From assembly GCA_034509735.1 (NCBI GenBank), contig JACGWO010000012.1, forward strand, positions 27,681,188 to 27,745,187: a stretch of 64,000 bases of DNA. Reading direction: 5' to 3'. The translations under genes and the position numbers were made by a program. The stretch is from Sesamum alatum (Eukaryota > Streptophyta > Magnoliopsida > Lamiales > Pedaliaceae). Positions 20,841-32,552 of this stretch are shown piece by piece (the stretch's first letter is position 1; each line of letters opens with the position of its first letter). A model generated the notes under the pieces. It saw only the letters and a program-made list of their open reading frames with translations. It was not told the origin of the DNA and searched no databases.

Positions 20841-22027
20841 CATCTTGAAGTCTTTGGATCCTACGTTATTTGGCGGGCGAATTAAACATCCAAAAATCCC
20901 AATTCTTGCTCATTTTTTTTCTCCACTCTTCAGCGATCGCAGAAACAATAAAGATTCTTGCACAGGCAATGATCCCTCTTTGATGGCCGCTATTTCGGAC
21001 AAAAATTTTGGTGCCATATGGCAAAAAATTATTATTGTTCTTTGTTCTGCATGCAGTCTTCTCTCTCCAGTGTTCTTTTCGGTGTACGGCTATTGCCCGG
21101 CTTCGTTGAATCCGAAGTGAGGTTGATTGCTTCCTCCCCAATGCGCATAAGAATGGGCTTGTATTTATTTCTCTCAACTTCCGTTCTTGGAGTACTCTTT
21201 CCCTCTCGAAAATCGCCAAAACCCGAGTGTTTGGCTGGTTTTCTGAGGGCCCTTGTGAGAAATTTGGGTGATAATTTCTTGCTACAATCAATTGGAGCAT
21301 TCATTTAGCATTTGAGGAGGTAGAAATTTTATCCCTTTTTCTTTCATGGGATTTTTTCTGCTGGGGACGTTGTGCTTGTAGTAAAGTATGAAGTGATGTC
21401 GGAGTCTGCTTTTGTTATATGTATCCTGTTAGAGTTTTGTGCTTCCCTTTCTTGATTTGTCTTTTATTACTGCAGCTGATTAAGCTCATAATCTATGATT
21501 TAGCTGTATTTCTTATTAGTTGACATTTGATTGCGGTAAGGTGGAAGTTATGGTTTGATAATGTAGGGGGAGGACGATTCTTGAAATTTCTTTAGTCGTG
21601 GTATGATTCACGAAGCATAGGTTGTGGCTTGAGAAGAAGACGATGAAGATGTTAAAGCATATAATTGTACTGATAGACGTTAGCAAATAGTTGGTCCGCA
21701 GTTAAAGAAGTTATTAAGTGTATTGTTAGTTTTCATTGAAAATTCTGAAGTGCAAGGTTTGCAATTTGTCTATGATGCGTTTGACTGTTAGAGATGAATT
21801 GCAGAGTAATATGTTTACGTAAGCAAAGTCAGCAGTTAAAGAAGTTAATAAATGTATTGTTACTTTCAGTGAAAATTCTGAAGTGCAATGTCTGCAATTT
21901 GTCTATGATGCGTTTGACTGTTAGAGATGAATTGCAGAGAATTATGTTAATTGTTGGTTGAAAAATGCAGGGCCTTGAAAGGAAGCTTGCTGGTTGGTGA
22001 AAATATTTGCTCAAAGGAGATTTAAGA
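20841..22027 (+). promoter_or_regulatory. H+-ATPase 5' leader region with probable leader intron
   Basis: The GC content rises at about 20870. A donor (GAGGAG|GTAGAA, about 21319) and an acceptor (AAATGCAG|GGCC, 21970) would remove a leader intron of about 650 bp, leaving 21971-22027 joined to the start codon. Several upstream ATGs precede the predicted donor, including one opening a 96-codon frame at 21018, so upstream frames may restrain translation, as discussed for other plant H+-ATPase mRNAs. The exact transcript is not provable from sequence. Confidence 0.45.
21677..21955. repeat. Tandem duplication of ~138 bp in the H+-ATPase leader intron
   Basis: Copy 1 at about 21677-21816 and copy 2 at about 21817-21955. 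The 3' halves are almost identical (TTTGCAATTTGTCTATGATG or CTGCAATTTGTCTATGATG, then CGTTTGACTGTTAGAGATGA). Recent event, inside the predicted leader intron just before its acceptor. Confidence 0.85.
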
Positions 22028-25000
22028 ATGGATGAAAAATCTGTAGCACTAGATGCTGTTCTTAAGGAAGAAGTAGACCTGGTATGCTTGAATTATCTTA
22101 GAACTGCTTCAAGATTATGTCATTACAAGAGCTAAATGTGCTTTGGATGAGTAAAATTTGTAAATTTAAATATACCGAAGTAGTATTCTACAGCTATTTC
22201 AGTGCTGTCTTGAGAAGTTATGCCTACATGTCTGTAAGCAAACAAAATTGAGCTAGTTGAGGGAATATCACTTAGAAGTACGTTTAAGGTTGATGTGTAA
22301 GCAGTTTTCATCCTTGTTTTTTTTTTTTATTTTGTTGATTATTCCGGACTGTTTTATGCAGGAGAACATACCCCTTGAAGAGGTTTTTCAATGTCTTAAT
22401 TGCACACGAGAGGGCTTGAGGGCAGATCAAGTTCAGAAAAGACTGGAGTTATTCGGATACAATAAGCTTGAAGAGAAAAAGGTTGGATATCTCTTTGATA
22501 TCCAGTTTGTTATCTATGTCTGTTCTTTTGTTTGACTCTTGATTCCTCTTATCCTTCCTGATTTCCACAGGAAAGCAAAATTCTAAAGTTTCTGGGATTT
22601 ATGTGGAATCCTTTATCTTGGGTGATGGAAGCAGCAGCTGTAATGGCCATCGCTCTTGCACATGGAGGGGTACGAGTATTCTAACTCTTATTACACCCAA
22701 TGTGTTTATGTCAGTTAAACTTGCCAACATCCCTGAGTTTTATGGTTGAGCATCACCTAGAAATCAAGAACCTGAAGAATTTTTCTATTTTCAAGTTTCA
22801 AGAATTATTTTCAGTTGAGAAATAGATTTAACTGCTGAGAAGAGAAATTTAAAAATAAAGAGTGAATGTTGACAAGTCTCATATGTGCAGAACAAGCCCT
22901 CTGATGTTCCCGACTTTGTGGGCATCATTATCTTGCTCTTTGTCAATTCCACAATCAGTTTTATTGAGGAAAATAATGCTGGCAATGCAGCAGCTGCTCT
23001 TATGGCTCGACTGGCTCCAAAAGCCAAGGTTTGTTCTTCTACAAAGTTTGCCAGCCAGATAGTTGCATCTTTCATTAGCTCACCTCATATGCCCTACATA
23101 TTTTGAACCTTGAAAACCAGTGATGCTATCTGAATCATGTCCAGGTTCTACGAGATGGGAAGTGGAGTGAAGAAGAAGCTGCAATTTTGGTTCCTGGTGA
23201 TATTATTAGTATCAAACTTGGAGATATTATTCCAGCTGATGCACGTCTTTTGGAAGGAGATCCTCTTAAGATAGACCAGGTGCTTAATGTGCATGATAAC
23301 TTGAATTTTTAACCATAAAGCACTGGCTCCCAGGTCTCAACATTTTAGCAATATGGATGAGTTGAAATCACAAATTCAATTTTCATTTACCGGAGAGTCA
23401 ATTAAGAGAATGCATAACGTTTGCTGCATTGTATTGGACAGATATAGAAGCTAATGCATGTTTGTTGTAGATATACACGTTAAAATTTGGAACTGATAAA
23501 TAAGGAACAAATTGCAAAATCATTTGTATCAAGACGAGCATACTCGATTCGAGTTTACCAGTCAGAAATTTCATTCTTTCTAGGCATCTGTATTGCTTGA
23601 ACAAATTCTACCACTTATTTGCTGTTTGAAGCATCATCATCGATTTAAATGGTTTGTCCTGAAGTGACCTACCATCATGGGCTTTAAGCTATTCAGTTGT
23701 TGTGCAGTCTGCTCTTACTGGAGAGTCACTTCCCGTGACGAAGAATCCTGGTGATGGGGTGTATTCAGGTTCAACATGTAAGCAGGGAGAAATTGAAGCG
23801 GTGGTTATAGCAACTGGAGTACATACATTCTTTGGTAAAGCTGCTCATCTTGTTGAGAACACGAACCATGTGGGGCATTTTCAGAAGGTGCGCCTCTGAT
23901 ACTTCTGCATTCAAAAAGAAGAATTATTGGACAAGCAACTGGAGTTTTATCAATAAATTTAGCAAGAACGAGAAACTTATATAACATCATAATAACAATG
24001 CCAAAGCCTTGTTAGTATCCCCTAAAGCTAAATGTTGTTTTCTCATGGCCAGGTTTTAACCTCAATAGGGAACTTCTGCATTTGCTCAATTGCAGTCGGA
24101 ATGGTGATTGAGATTATTGTAATATATGGCGTCCAGGAGAGACCATATCGTCCTGGTATTGATAATCTTCTCGTATTGCTCATTGGTGGGATTCCCATTG
24201 CAATGCCAACTGTTCTTTCTGTTACCATGGCAATTGGATCACATCGCTTATCTCAGCAGGTAGGAAGACCACAAGAACATCTTAATATAATGCCCATAAT
24301 CAAAATAATATCTTCATTAAGGCAGATAGAAGTATTAACAGGAGATTGTTCGCATTTTCTAATTCAGGGTGCCATAACAAAGAGAATGACCGCGATTGAG
24401 GAAATGGCTGGGATGGATGTTCTTTGCAGTGACAAAACGGGAACCCTGACTCTGAACAAGCTTACCGTGGACAAGAACATGATTGAGGTAACACTTGCTT
24501 TACTCCCATGAAGATGAATGCACCAAATAGATTTGGAAAAGAAGCATGCATTCTTTCACTCAAAGTATATGTTTTTTCTATTATTTTGTATTATTAAGAT
24601 AGATTAAAGAACTGGTAATGCTCATAACCCAAAAACTGCATCAATGCGAGGAGTACCTGTTTTCAGATCTGTATCTCTGGTATAGAGTAAACCTTAATTC
24701 ACCTGAATCACAATCTTTTTTCTTTTAAAACGAATGCATTTTTTCTTTTAATAACTATGTGGTACTTCCAGAAACTAGAATAATAATACAAATTTGGAAT
24801 GCAGCCTGTTTTGATGCCAACATGTCTAGCAGGTTTTTGCCAAAGGAGTTGAAAAGGACACAGTGGTCCTGATGGCTGCAAGAGCCTCAAGGTTGGAGAA
24901 TCAAGATGCTATTGACACTGCAATTGTATCAATGCTGGCAGATCCAAAGGAGGTATTGCATTTGGCTCTTGTTACAGCAACATTTATAGTTGTTTTCATG

Positions 25001-28000
25001 ATCCCATGATTTGAAACTTCCTGGATTTTGATGCTTATATTCCTCTTGACGAGTACTGAAAAAAATGTACTTTTCGATTTAATCATTTCCCGTAAGGCAC
25101 GTTCTGGAATTACGGAAGTGCACTTCCTTCCATTCAATCCAACAGACAAGAGAACAGCTCTAACATACATAGATGAGGCTGGTAAAATGCATAGGGTGAG
25201 CAAAGGAGCACCAGAACAGGTAGCATATTTGGATTAAGTTTTATTCTTCTCGATTTCTGCAACAGTGAATTCAGGATATCTCAGTTCTAACATGATGGTT
25301 TCCAGATTCTTAATCTAGCACATAACAGATCAGAAATTGAACGAAGGGTGCATTCCATAATTGACAAATTTGCAGAACGAGGTCTGAGGTCCCTTGCAGT
25401 TGCACGCCAGGTGATAGATCTTTCATAGATGCTTTTGTGCAGCATCAGTATATGTCTTTTGCCTGTCTTTACACACCACTGGGAACCTGTAGGAAGTACC
25501 TGCCGGCACCAAAGACAGTCCTGGTGGTCCCTGGGAATTTGTTGGCCTTCTCCCACTCTTTGATCCTCCTCGTCATGACAGTGCCGAAACAATTAGGAGA
25601 GCCCTGGATCTTGGTGTGAGTGTTAAAATGATAACAGGTAGGCATCGCTGCTTATTCACGATCAAATGTGCTTGCTTTAGCTCCAATAGATTTCTGTAAT
25701 TAATATTAAACAAAATGTCTAGGAAGGGATGAAAAATCAACTGATATGCAATAGATAACCTAGTTTGTAAGCATTGCACCTTACAAACTTGTCAGTTTTT
25801 AGGAGCCTGAATGGTCCTATATTTAGTATAACATTGACTTTAAGAAAGGGATCTCGGAGAAACTTGTGAGTATTGTCTCCAATCAGTGGCAGTAGTTCTT
25901 TGTCAACAGGCATTCAAAAATAAGTCAGGTTTCATTGATTTCTCATTCTGGAGAGAGAATTTCTAACTACAGCCGCATCACAAGCATGTTTATTATGACC
26001 TCATGAGCTGTTTGTTTGAGAGTCCTCTAACTTTACTATTGTTCTCTTTTCTTCATTGATGATAATTTTGGTCTCATGACCTTTTCATGCTCATAATAAC
26101 AGATACTTTAATAGCATCTAAAAGGGTATATAAGATGCTGGATGAGGCGTCTAGCTTAATCAATTATGTCTTACATAAAACGTGTATCCAGTTATGCTTA
26201 TCATCATGATAACTTTGTCCTCTTCCCAATAGATTTAAGACTTAAGCATGTGAACAAAAAAGTTAGATACTAACCAAGTAATATCATTTGTTGCAACTTA
26301 CAGACATATGACATTTTTTTCTTCAAACTGCAATAGCTCAGATGCCTTGTAATAATTAGTAAAGGTCATGCTGCTGGAAACTTTTGCAGGTGACCAGTTG
26401 GCAATTGCTAAGGAGACAGGAAGACGGCTTGGGATGGGCACGAATATGTACCCTTCGTCCTCTTTGCTTGGTGACGGTAAGGATGAAGCTAATGCAGCTC
26501 TACCAGTTGATGAACTCATTGAGAAGGCCGATGGTTTTGCTGGTGTGTTTCCAGGTATGTAACATTGGACTGTTCCCTCCTCATTGTACATCATGAATTA
26601 CATAGGCAATTGTCAATCGCTTCTCTCCGAACTCTGATTTCAATGCATTTCCTGCAGAACATAAATATGAGATTGTGAAAAAATTACAAGCTAGAAAGCA
26701 CATCTGTGGAATGACTGGCGATGGTGTAAATGATGCACCTGCGCTAAAAATAGCTGATATTGGAATTGCTGTAGCAGATTCCACTGATGCTGCCCGTAGT
26801 GCTTCTGATATAGTTCTGACAGAGCCTGGATTAAGTGTAATCATCAGTGCTGTCTTAACAAGCCGCGCAATTTTTCAAAGAATGAAGAATTACACGGTGA
26901 TGTAACTTTTCAGTATATTCCATTTATTTATTGAGAAAAATTGCAGTAAGAGACTAAAAGTTCCGATTTTTTCTCCAGATATATGCCGTGTCTATCACCA
27001 TACGTATAGTGGTAAGCTTCTGTTTAAACGTACACGGACTAGCATAGTACACTTGGAAGAACAACGTGGTCTCATCTCATCTTGCTAAACTATTACTTGC
27101 AGTTGGGATTTATGCTGCTTGCGGTGTTCTGGAAATTTGACTTTCCTCCTTTCATGGTTCTTGTCATTGCAATTCTTAATGACGGTTAGTCATTTTGGTT
27201 CTAGGAATTTGATTCACCACTTTCGTGACATGAACTGCTGTTTGTGCCTATTGTCTGAGATAAAGACTATTTCCAGGGACAATCATGACAATATCTAAAG
27301 ATAGGGTCAGACCTTCTCCAGTTCCAGACAGTTGGAAGCTAAGTGAGATTTTTGCCACTGGTATTGTCCTTGGAGGTTATTTGGCCTTAATGACCGTGAT
27401 ATTTTTCTGGGCTGCGTATGAAACAAACTTCTTTCCGGTTAGCCATCTGTCACAACTGCATTCTTGAGAAGCTCTGATCTTTTAATTCTTATTCTCTTTT
27501 CAATTATCATTTGTTTAGTAAAGGCTAAAGCACTTTGTTTCTCTTTCTGCATTATTATGACCATTTGCTATCTGTAGAATACCTTCCATGTAAGGAACTT
27601 CAACAGCCACCTCCGCAACATGTCAGTTGATTCACAAGCCAAACCTCTCAATGAAATGATGGCATCCGCAGTTTATCTTCAAGTCAGCACCATCAGCCAG
27701 GCCTTAATTTTTGTAACTCGATCAAGGGGAATTTCTTTCATGGAACGCCCTGGTCTCCTGCTTGTGACTGCCTTTATAATTGCACAACTGGTAATAACTT
27801 AGACACCGTTAATTTTGGACTCATTTCACAATAGGTTGAAACTAATGGTTATTGTGAGAAAAACTAATGGAACTTTCAGAAACATTTATTGGAACTTATC
27901 TGTTTTTATTTTATATAAACACAAAACTAATGAAAGTTTCCTTAGATCTGAGTCTTCATCTTAATTTCTTGATTTTATATGAAACATAAAATTGGAAAGA

Positions 28001-28987
28001 CAATCTTTTTGCACTGTAGATTTCTGTAGTTTTTACCATCTGATAGCCTTTCCAGTATGACCATGAAGTGCAGCATGTCTAATTCAGAGATGAAATTTAT
28101 TGGGATAGAACATATGTTCCATCTGTTTACAATTATTAAATTAAATACCAATTATTTTCATCGACTGCAACATCTTTTTGCAGGTTGCAACCATTATATC
28201 TGCCACAGCAACCGTGAAATTTGCTGGTATCAGAAGTATAGGTTGGGGCTGGACAGGAGTGATCTGGCTATATAATTTCCTGACATACCTACTTCTTGAT
28301 CCCATCAAATTCGCCGTTAGATATGCACTCAGTGGAAGAGCTTGGGGTCTGGTGCTGGAAAAACGAGTGAGTCTTTCTAACCACATTTGGTTAATATTCA
28401 TTGTGTTGGTTAAACTCATTATGGTGAAAATAGTATTATTCATTATTCCATTGCTATCAAGAACACAGTCATTTCTATGTGAAGTTGGATAGAACAAGGC
28501 ATCTCTTTTTTGCCTTCTGGAATTCATTTGATTATATCCATCGATGAGAATTTGGTCGCGATAATTCAGTGAAGAGATAGGAAGAAAAATGGTTGGGAGA
28601 AATTTATTATTATTCTTTTCACCTTCCCAGACTGCATTCTCCACCAAAAAGGACTTTGGAAAGGGAACCCGTGAGGCTGCATGGGCAGCTGAGCAACGAA
28701 CGCTACATGGACTTCAACATGCTGAACGAAAAATGTTTGAAAAGAGCAGTTTCGGGGACCTTAATCTCATGGCAGAAGAAGCTAAACGACGTGCAGAACT
28801 TGCAAGGTTGGCCATTAGCATACGTGACTGCTGATTCTAGATCATTTGCATTGTTTCGTTTGTCTAATAGCAGCATTACTGATATCGCAGGCTGAGAGAG
28901 ATCCACACTCTGAAGGGCAAAGTGGAGTCTTTTGCCAAGCTAAGAGGACTAGACATTGATGCTATGAACCAGCACTACACTGTTTAA
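22028..28987 (+). CDS. Plasma-membrane H+-ATPase (P3A-type ATPase), AHA4/AHA11-like
   Basis: Twenty-one coding exons: 22028-22081, 22362-22481, 22571-22669, 22891-23028, 23145-23279, 23708-23887, 24053-24259, 24368-24487, 24833-24952, 25097-25219, 25306-25410, 25493-25637, 26390-26554, 26658-26896, 26979-27011, 27103-27184, 27277-27437, 27578-27790, 28184-28366, 28631-28806, 28891-28987. The joined frame is 964 aa, normal for the family. It pumps protons out of the cell using ATP and energises secondary transport. Landmarks: [18 protein letters not shown] near TM2, [13 protein letters not shown] with phospho-Asp at 333, [16 protein letters not shown] (591-600), [13 protein letters not shown], and the C-terminal autoinhibitory region ending YTV, where the penultimate Thr is the 14-3-3 site known in this family. 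Residue 602 is Ile where relatives I recall have Lys (ALKKADIG). The start ([18 protein letters not shown]) fits family N-termini. No stop or frame break was found. Confidence 0.96.
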
Positions 28988-31385
28988 CTCTGTTCACATC
29001 TTCCTTTTTTCGTTTCGTATAATTTTCATTGTGTTCTGTTTCTGGGTATTTCCTTGCCCTGTGTTCATCGATTTTTCCTTCTTTTATTCTGGGTCTCTTG
29101 TATTTACATTAAACTTTTTAGTTGTTGAAATTCCATTGATTGACAAAGACATATAATTGTTTAGTTCTATTCTGTCACAGTATAGTAGCATTTCGTAAAC
29201 CATCTTTTATCCACTTGTGCAGAGTAAATCACCCAAGAAAGATTACATCTACTTTTGGGAAATTTAAGGATTAGTAAAAACATAGATCAACCATATGATA
29301 ATCGGGTCATATGTAAGAAACCAGACTTCTCAATCAAAAACTAGTTTTTACCCTTCGGTTCGTGGAGAAAAAGCAATGCTATGGACATCATTGTATGTAT
29401 CTATATATATTGGCAGAAAAACAAGAACATTGTGTTTGTTTTGTTTTCCAAACATCTCCGACGTGGCCGAAAAACAAAATCAAACATAGCCTATTTTAAT
29501 ATTTACGGGATCGAGAAAGTAAGAATCCCAAAATCAATGGACTAAATTAAAATGGAAAGGACCTAAATTACGGAATGAAAAATGTTATTTCCCCTTATGA
29601 AAATAAGAATAATCAAATGGTGAGTAAGCATTAACACAATAACAATTACAAGTATAAAATTTTAAAATAATTATATACTAACACGTTAGTACAATTACAT
29701 TTTCATATTAAGAAAATTAATAAATTTTGAGAATAAACTTAGTACAATAAAATGATAAGTAAAACTGAGTTAATTACTTTGAAATTAGAAAAAAAGATGA
29801 TAAATAAATAAGCTAATGAGATTAATATATTTTTTTAGTAATAAATTTATAAAAATAACTTAAAAGTTTAAAAAATATGAGTTCCAAAGAGAATAAAAAT
29901 TGATATATGGATAAAATATTATTAAATTGAAATTGCTTATAAAAATTGAATTATTGAGTGAATCTCTTAGCACTTGATTTTTTTAATATTAAATAATCCT
30001 GAATGTTTTACTTTTACATCTATTGTTTTTTTTATAAAGGTGAAAAATAAAATTTTATACAATAATATTTCAAAATTTAGAAGTAACAAAGCATGTAAAT
30101 AATACTTTGACAATATAAAAAAGTTGATACTGAAATATGATTAACATACATATGGATCTTATAATATAAATATTGGTACTATGTCCAATTGATTATAGTT
30201 TTATAACAATAGTCAATAAATAATTAGTTTGTATAGTATAATAAAATTAAAAATTAAATGACATTCAATATAGTAGTAAAAGAAAATATAAAACACATGC
30301 ATACAAAATGTAACAAAAAATAAAACAAAATTAAACAACATAAAATAGGCATAATAAAACCTACAAATAAAATTGATCAATTTATTTTATTAAATTAGAA
30401 TTTCTTCTATCCAAGAAAAGGAGCTTTGACTAATTAATTTTATTTTAATATTAATTTTTTGAATACCATTATTTTATATTTTCATATTAATTGGTTTGAT
30501 AGATAATAATGAAGTAATCATTAGTGAATATACGAAACACTAAATTTCAATTTTGGGGAATATCTTTTTAGTCAATAGTACCAATCAAATTTAGAAAGTG
30601 AATTACAAATAATAGAATTGAATAGTTTCCTTCTCAATTTAAATAATTATTATCAGTTTGTTTGAAAATATAATTGTATAATACTAATGCTTCAATGAAA
30701 AAAATATGAATAATATCATGAACTTAACATAAATGATATATTTACTTCTAAAAAGATATTTGTGTGCATCGCATGTCATGTTTCTAGTTTATAAAAAATA
30801 TATAAAAGAGACATGTTTTGACAATGAACAATATTTTTTGTCTCCCAATACACAACACAATACATACAAAAAAAAAATATTATTATATACATATATAAAA
30901 ATATATAAAAAGAGATATGATTTTGACAATGAACAATATTTTTTGTCTCCCAATATACAACACAATACATACAATATATTTTTTAACCTATTTAAAATTA
31001 ACTCCAAAAATAAATTCAAACATACATCATATCTCTAACACACATTTATTTATTTTTATATTTCTCTCTCTATCTAAAAAAAAAACGTTTCGAAAAAAAA
31101 AAAAAACCCAAACAAAAGGGAAGAGTTTTTGATATATGTAGAAGGAGAACAACGTATGCATGAAAAATGGTATTTAAGGAAAAATGGGCATGCAAGAAAG
31201 AGATGTAAGATTATCATCTGCACCTTAAGTCAAAGCGAAGCCAGGAATCTAATATATTTTTAATTCCTTGCTTGTACTCATCACCTTTATTAGGAAAGCA
31301 TCCCAAGTTTCTTCTTTCCCCTCTCTCTCTCTATATATATATATATGTCAATGTCATTGTTATTACTTGTATCAGTATTTCCAAG
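28988..31385. other. AT-rich intergenic DNA, 2.4 kb
   Basis: It begins with the H+-ATPase 3' region. No gene was recognised. From about 29600 it is over 75% A+T by eye. It contains a duplicated 75-bp unit (30794-30974) and, at about 31319-31346, a (CT)n/(AT)n microsatellite shortly before the next gene. Confidence 0.6.
30794..30974. repeat. Two direct copies of a ~76-bp unit
   Basis: 30794-30869 and 30897-30974 share TTTTGACAATGAACAATATT, TTTTTTGTCTCCCAATA and CAACACAATACATACAA, separated by about 27 bp of A/T. Both have small frames only because of the repeat. Confidence 0.9.
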
Positions 31386-32158
31386 ATGGGTATGATGATG
31401 AGCTTCATGGGAAAAGGTCAGAAAATCTGGCCTTTTGTCCTGACAATTTGGTTACAACTTGTCTCTTTCTTACCAAATTAGTGTTTTGGGCGTTTGTTTT
31501 TGTGTAAAATGGCAGGTTTGCCGACGCAGCAGATGCTGGGCTTGGTGATGGGAACACTTCACAGACAGTTCATAGAGAAGGATATTAAAACTTTTGAGGA
31601 ATTCCATATGGCAATTCTTGATACCTTCAGGTCAGATATTTTTCACTCCTTTTGATGTTAGATGATTTCTCAGTTCAGTTCTAACCATGCTTCCCTTCAA
31701 TGTATTTTCAGCACTGTTAATGCTTCATTACCTGGTAAACATTATGATGCTCCTTCCCCAAAGGAAGTTGAGGTCTTTCTCTCTCTCTCTCTCTCACACA
31801 CATACACACACACATCATCCCATGCATGTACCTGTCCTAAAATGGCTTCTAACTCAAAATTTGGAACAGGAATGTTTCAGAGAATGGAAGGCGGCCGGCG
31901 AGTCAGAGAAGAAGAAAGTTTTCACTGAGTTCATGAAGAAGAAGGTGAATCTCAGTAAGCTGGATGATTCCACCCTCATAAACTGGAATATTGACACCTC
32001 CAGCTGCTATGGCGGCCAAAGAGAGCCGGTGAGAGTGTCCCCAGCTAAAGCTCATCAAGGCCATCCCTGATGTCATTTTCGTGCCATCAGCCACCATCTT
32101 GGCTCTCGTTTCCGCCAAGATATCCAGGAAGATGTTTCTCAGTAATGTCGCAGCATAA
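31386..32158 (+). CDS. Small plant protein of the At1g64850-like (EF-hand-annotated) family, C-terminus frame-disrupted
   Basis: Four exons, 31386-31416, 31516-31630, 31712-31772 and 31870 onward, with phases that join properly. The N-terminal part matches a plant family sometimes annotated as calcium-binding EF-hand-like: MSFMGKGLPTQQM, then LHRQFIEKDIKTFEEFH, LPGKHYD and FMKKKVNLSKLDD. After LDDSTLI the open frame changes to unrelated residues and stops at 32070. The expected C-terminus (TPPAAMAA, then AIPDVIFVPSATILAL and a basic hydrophobic end) is encoded further on in other frames, ending at 32158. Three single-base length changes at short runs (about 31978-31984, 32017-32024, 32037-32042) would explain this. 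Either the gene is decaying or these are sequencing errors. I see no canonical EF-hand loop. The family name is from memory. Confidence 0.7.
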
Positions 32159-32552
32159 ATTTACAAGGAAAATGCAGAATTTGATTGACGACTGCCAAGA
32201 AAGAAATGAATTCAATTCACATAAATTTGGCATAAAAATTATACTATGGAATACACAGTTCCTTGAAAGGTATACGCAGATTTATCGATTTCTACAAGGC
32301 ATCGATATGAGACATGTGTAGTAGCAAAGAATGGGCAAATCCAGGATCTACAGAGTGACAGAAAAACAAGAATCAACATTTGTTTTCAAAAAAATATGTG
32401 GTTTTATCTGCAGGCTGAATTCATAAGTTGGGTTGTGACATTCTGCAGGTTGAATGCAAAATACTGCTTTTCTCTTCCTAAGACTCCATTTTCTTGATCT
32501 TCCTCACTTTCTCATCAATGACAAACGGCACCCGGTTATTCGGAAACTAACT
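32159..32552. other. Tail-to-tail spacer
   Basis: About 390 bp between the ends of the small + strand gene and the - strand gene; this should hold both 3' untranslated regions. Nothing else seen. Confidence 0.5.

Noticed and set aside
20845..21308. Frames of 91-144 aa on both strands before the H+-ATPase
   Set aside because: Overlapping on both strands, no recognisable domain. The region fits a non-coding leader with possible short upstream frames better than a separate gene.
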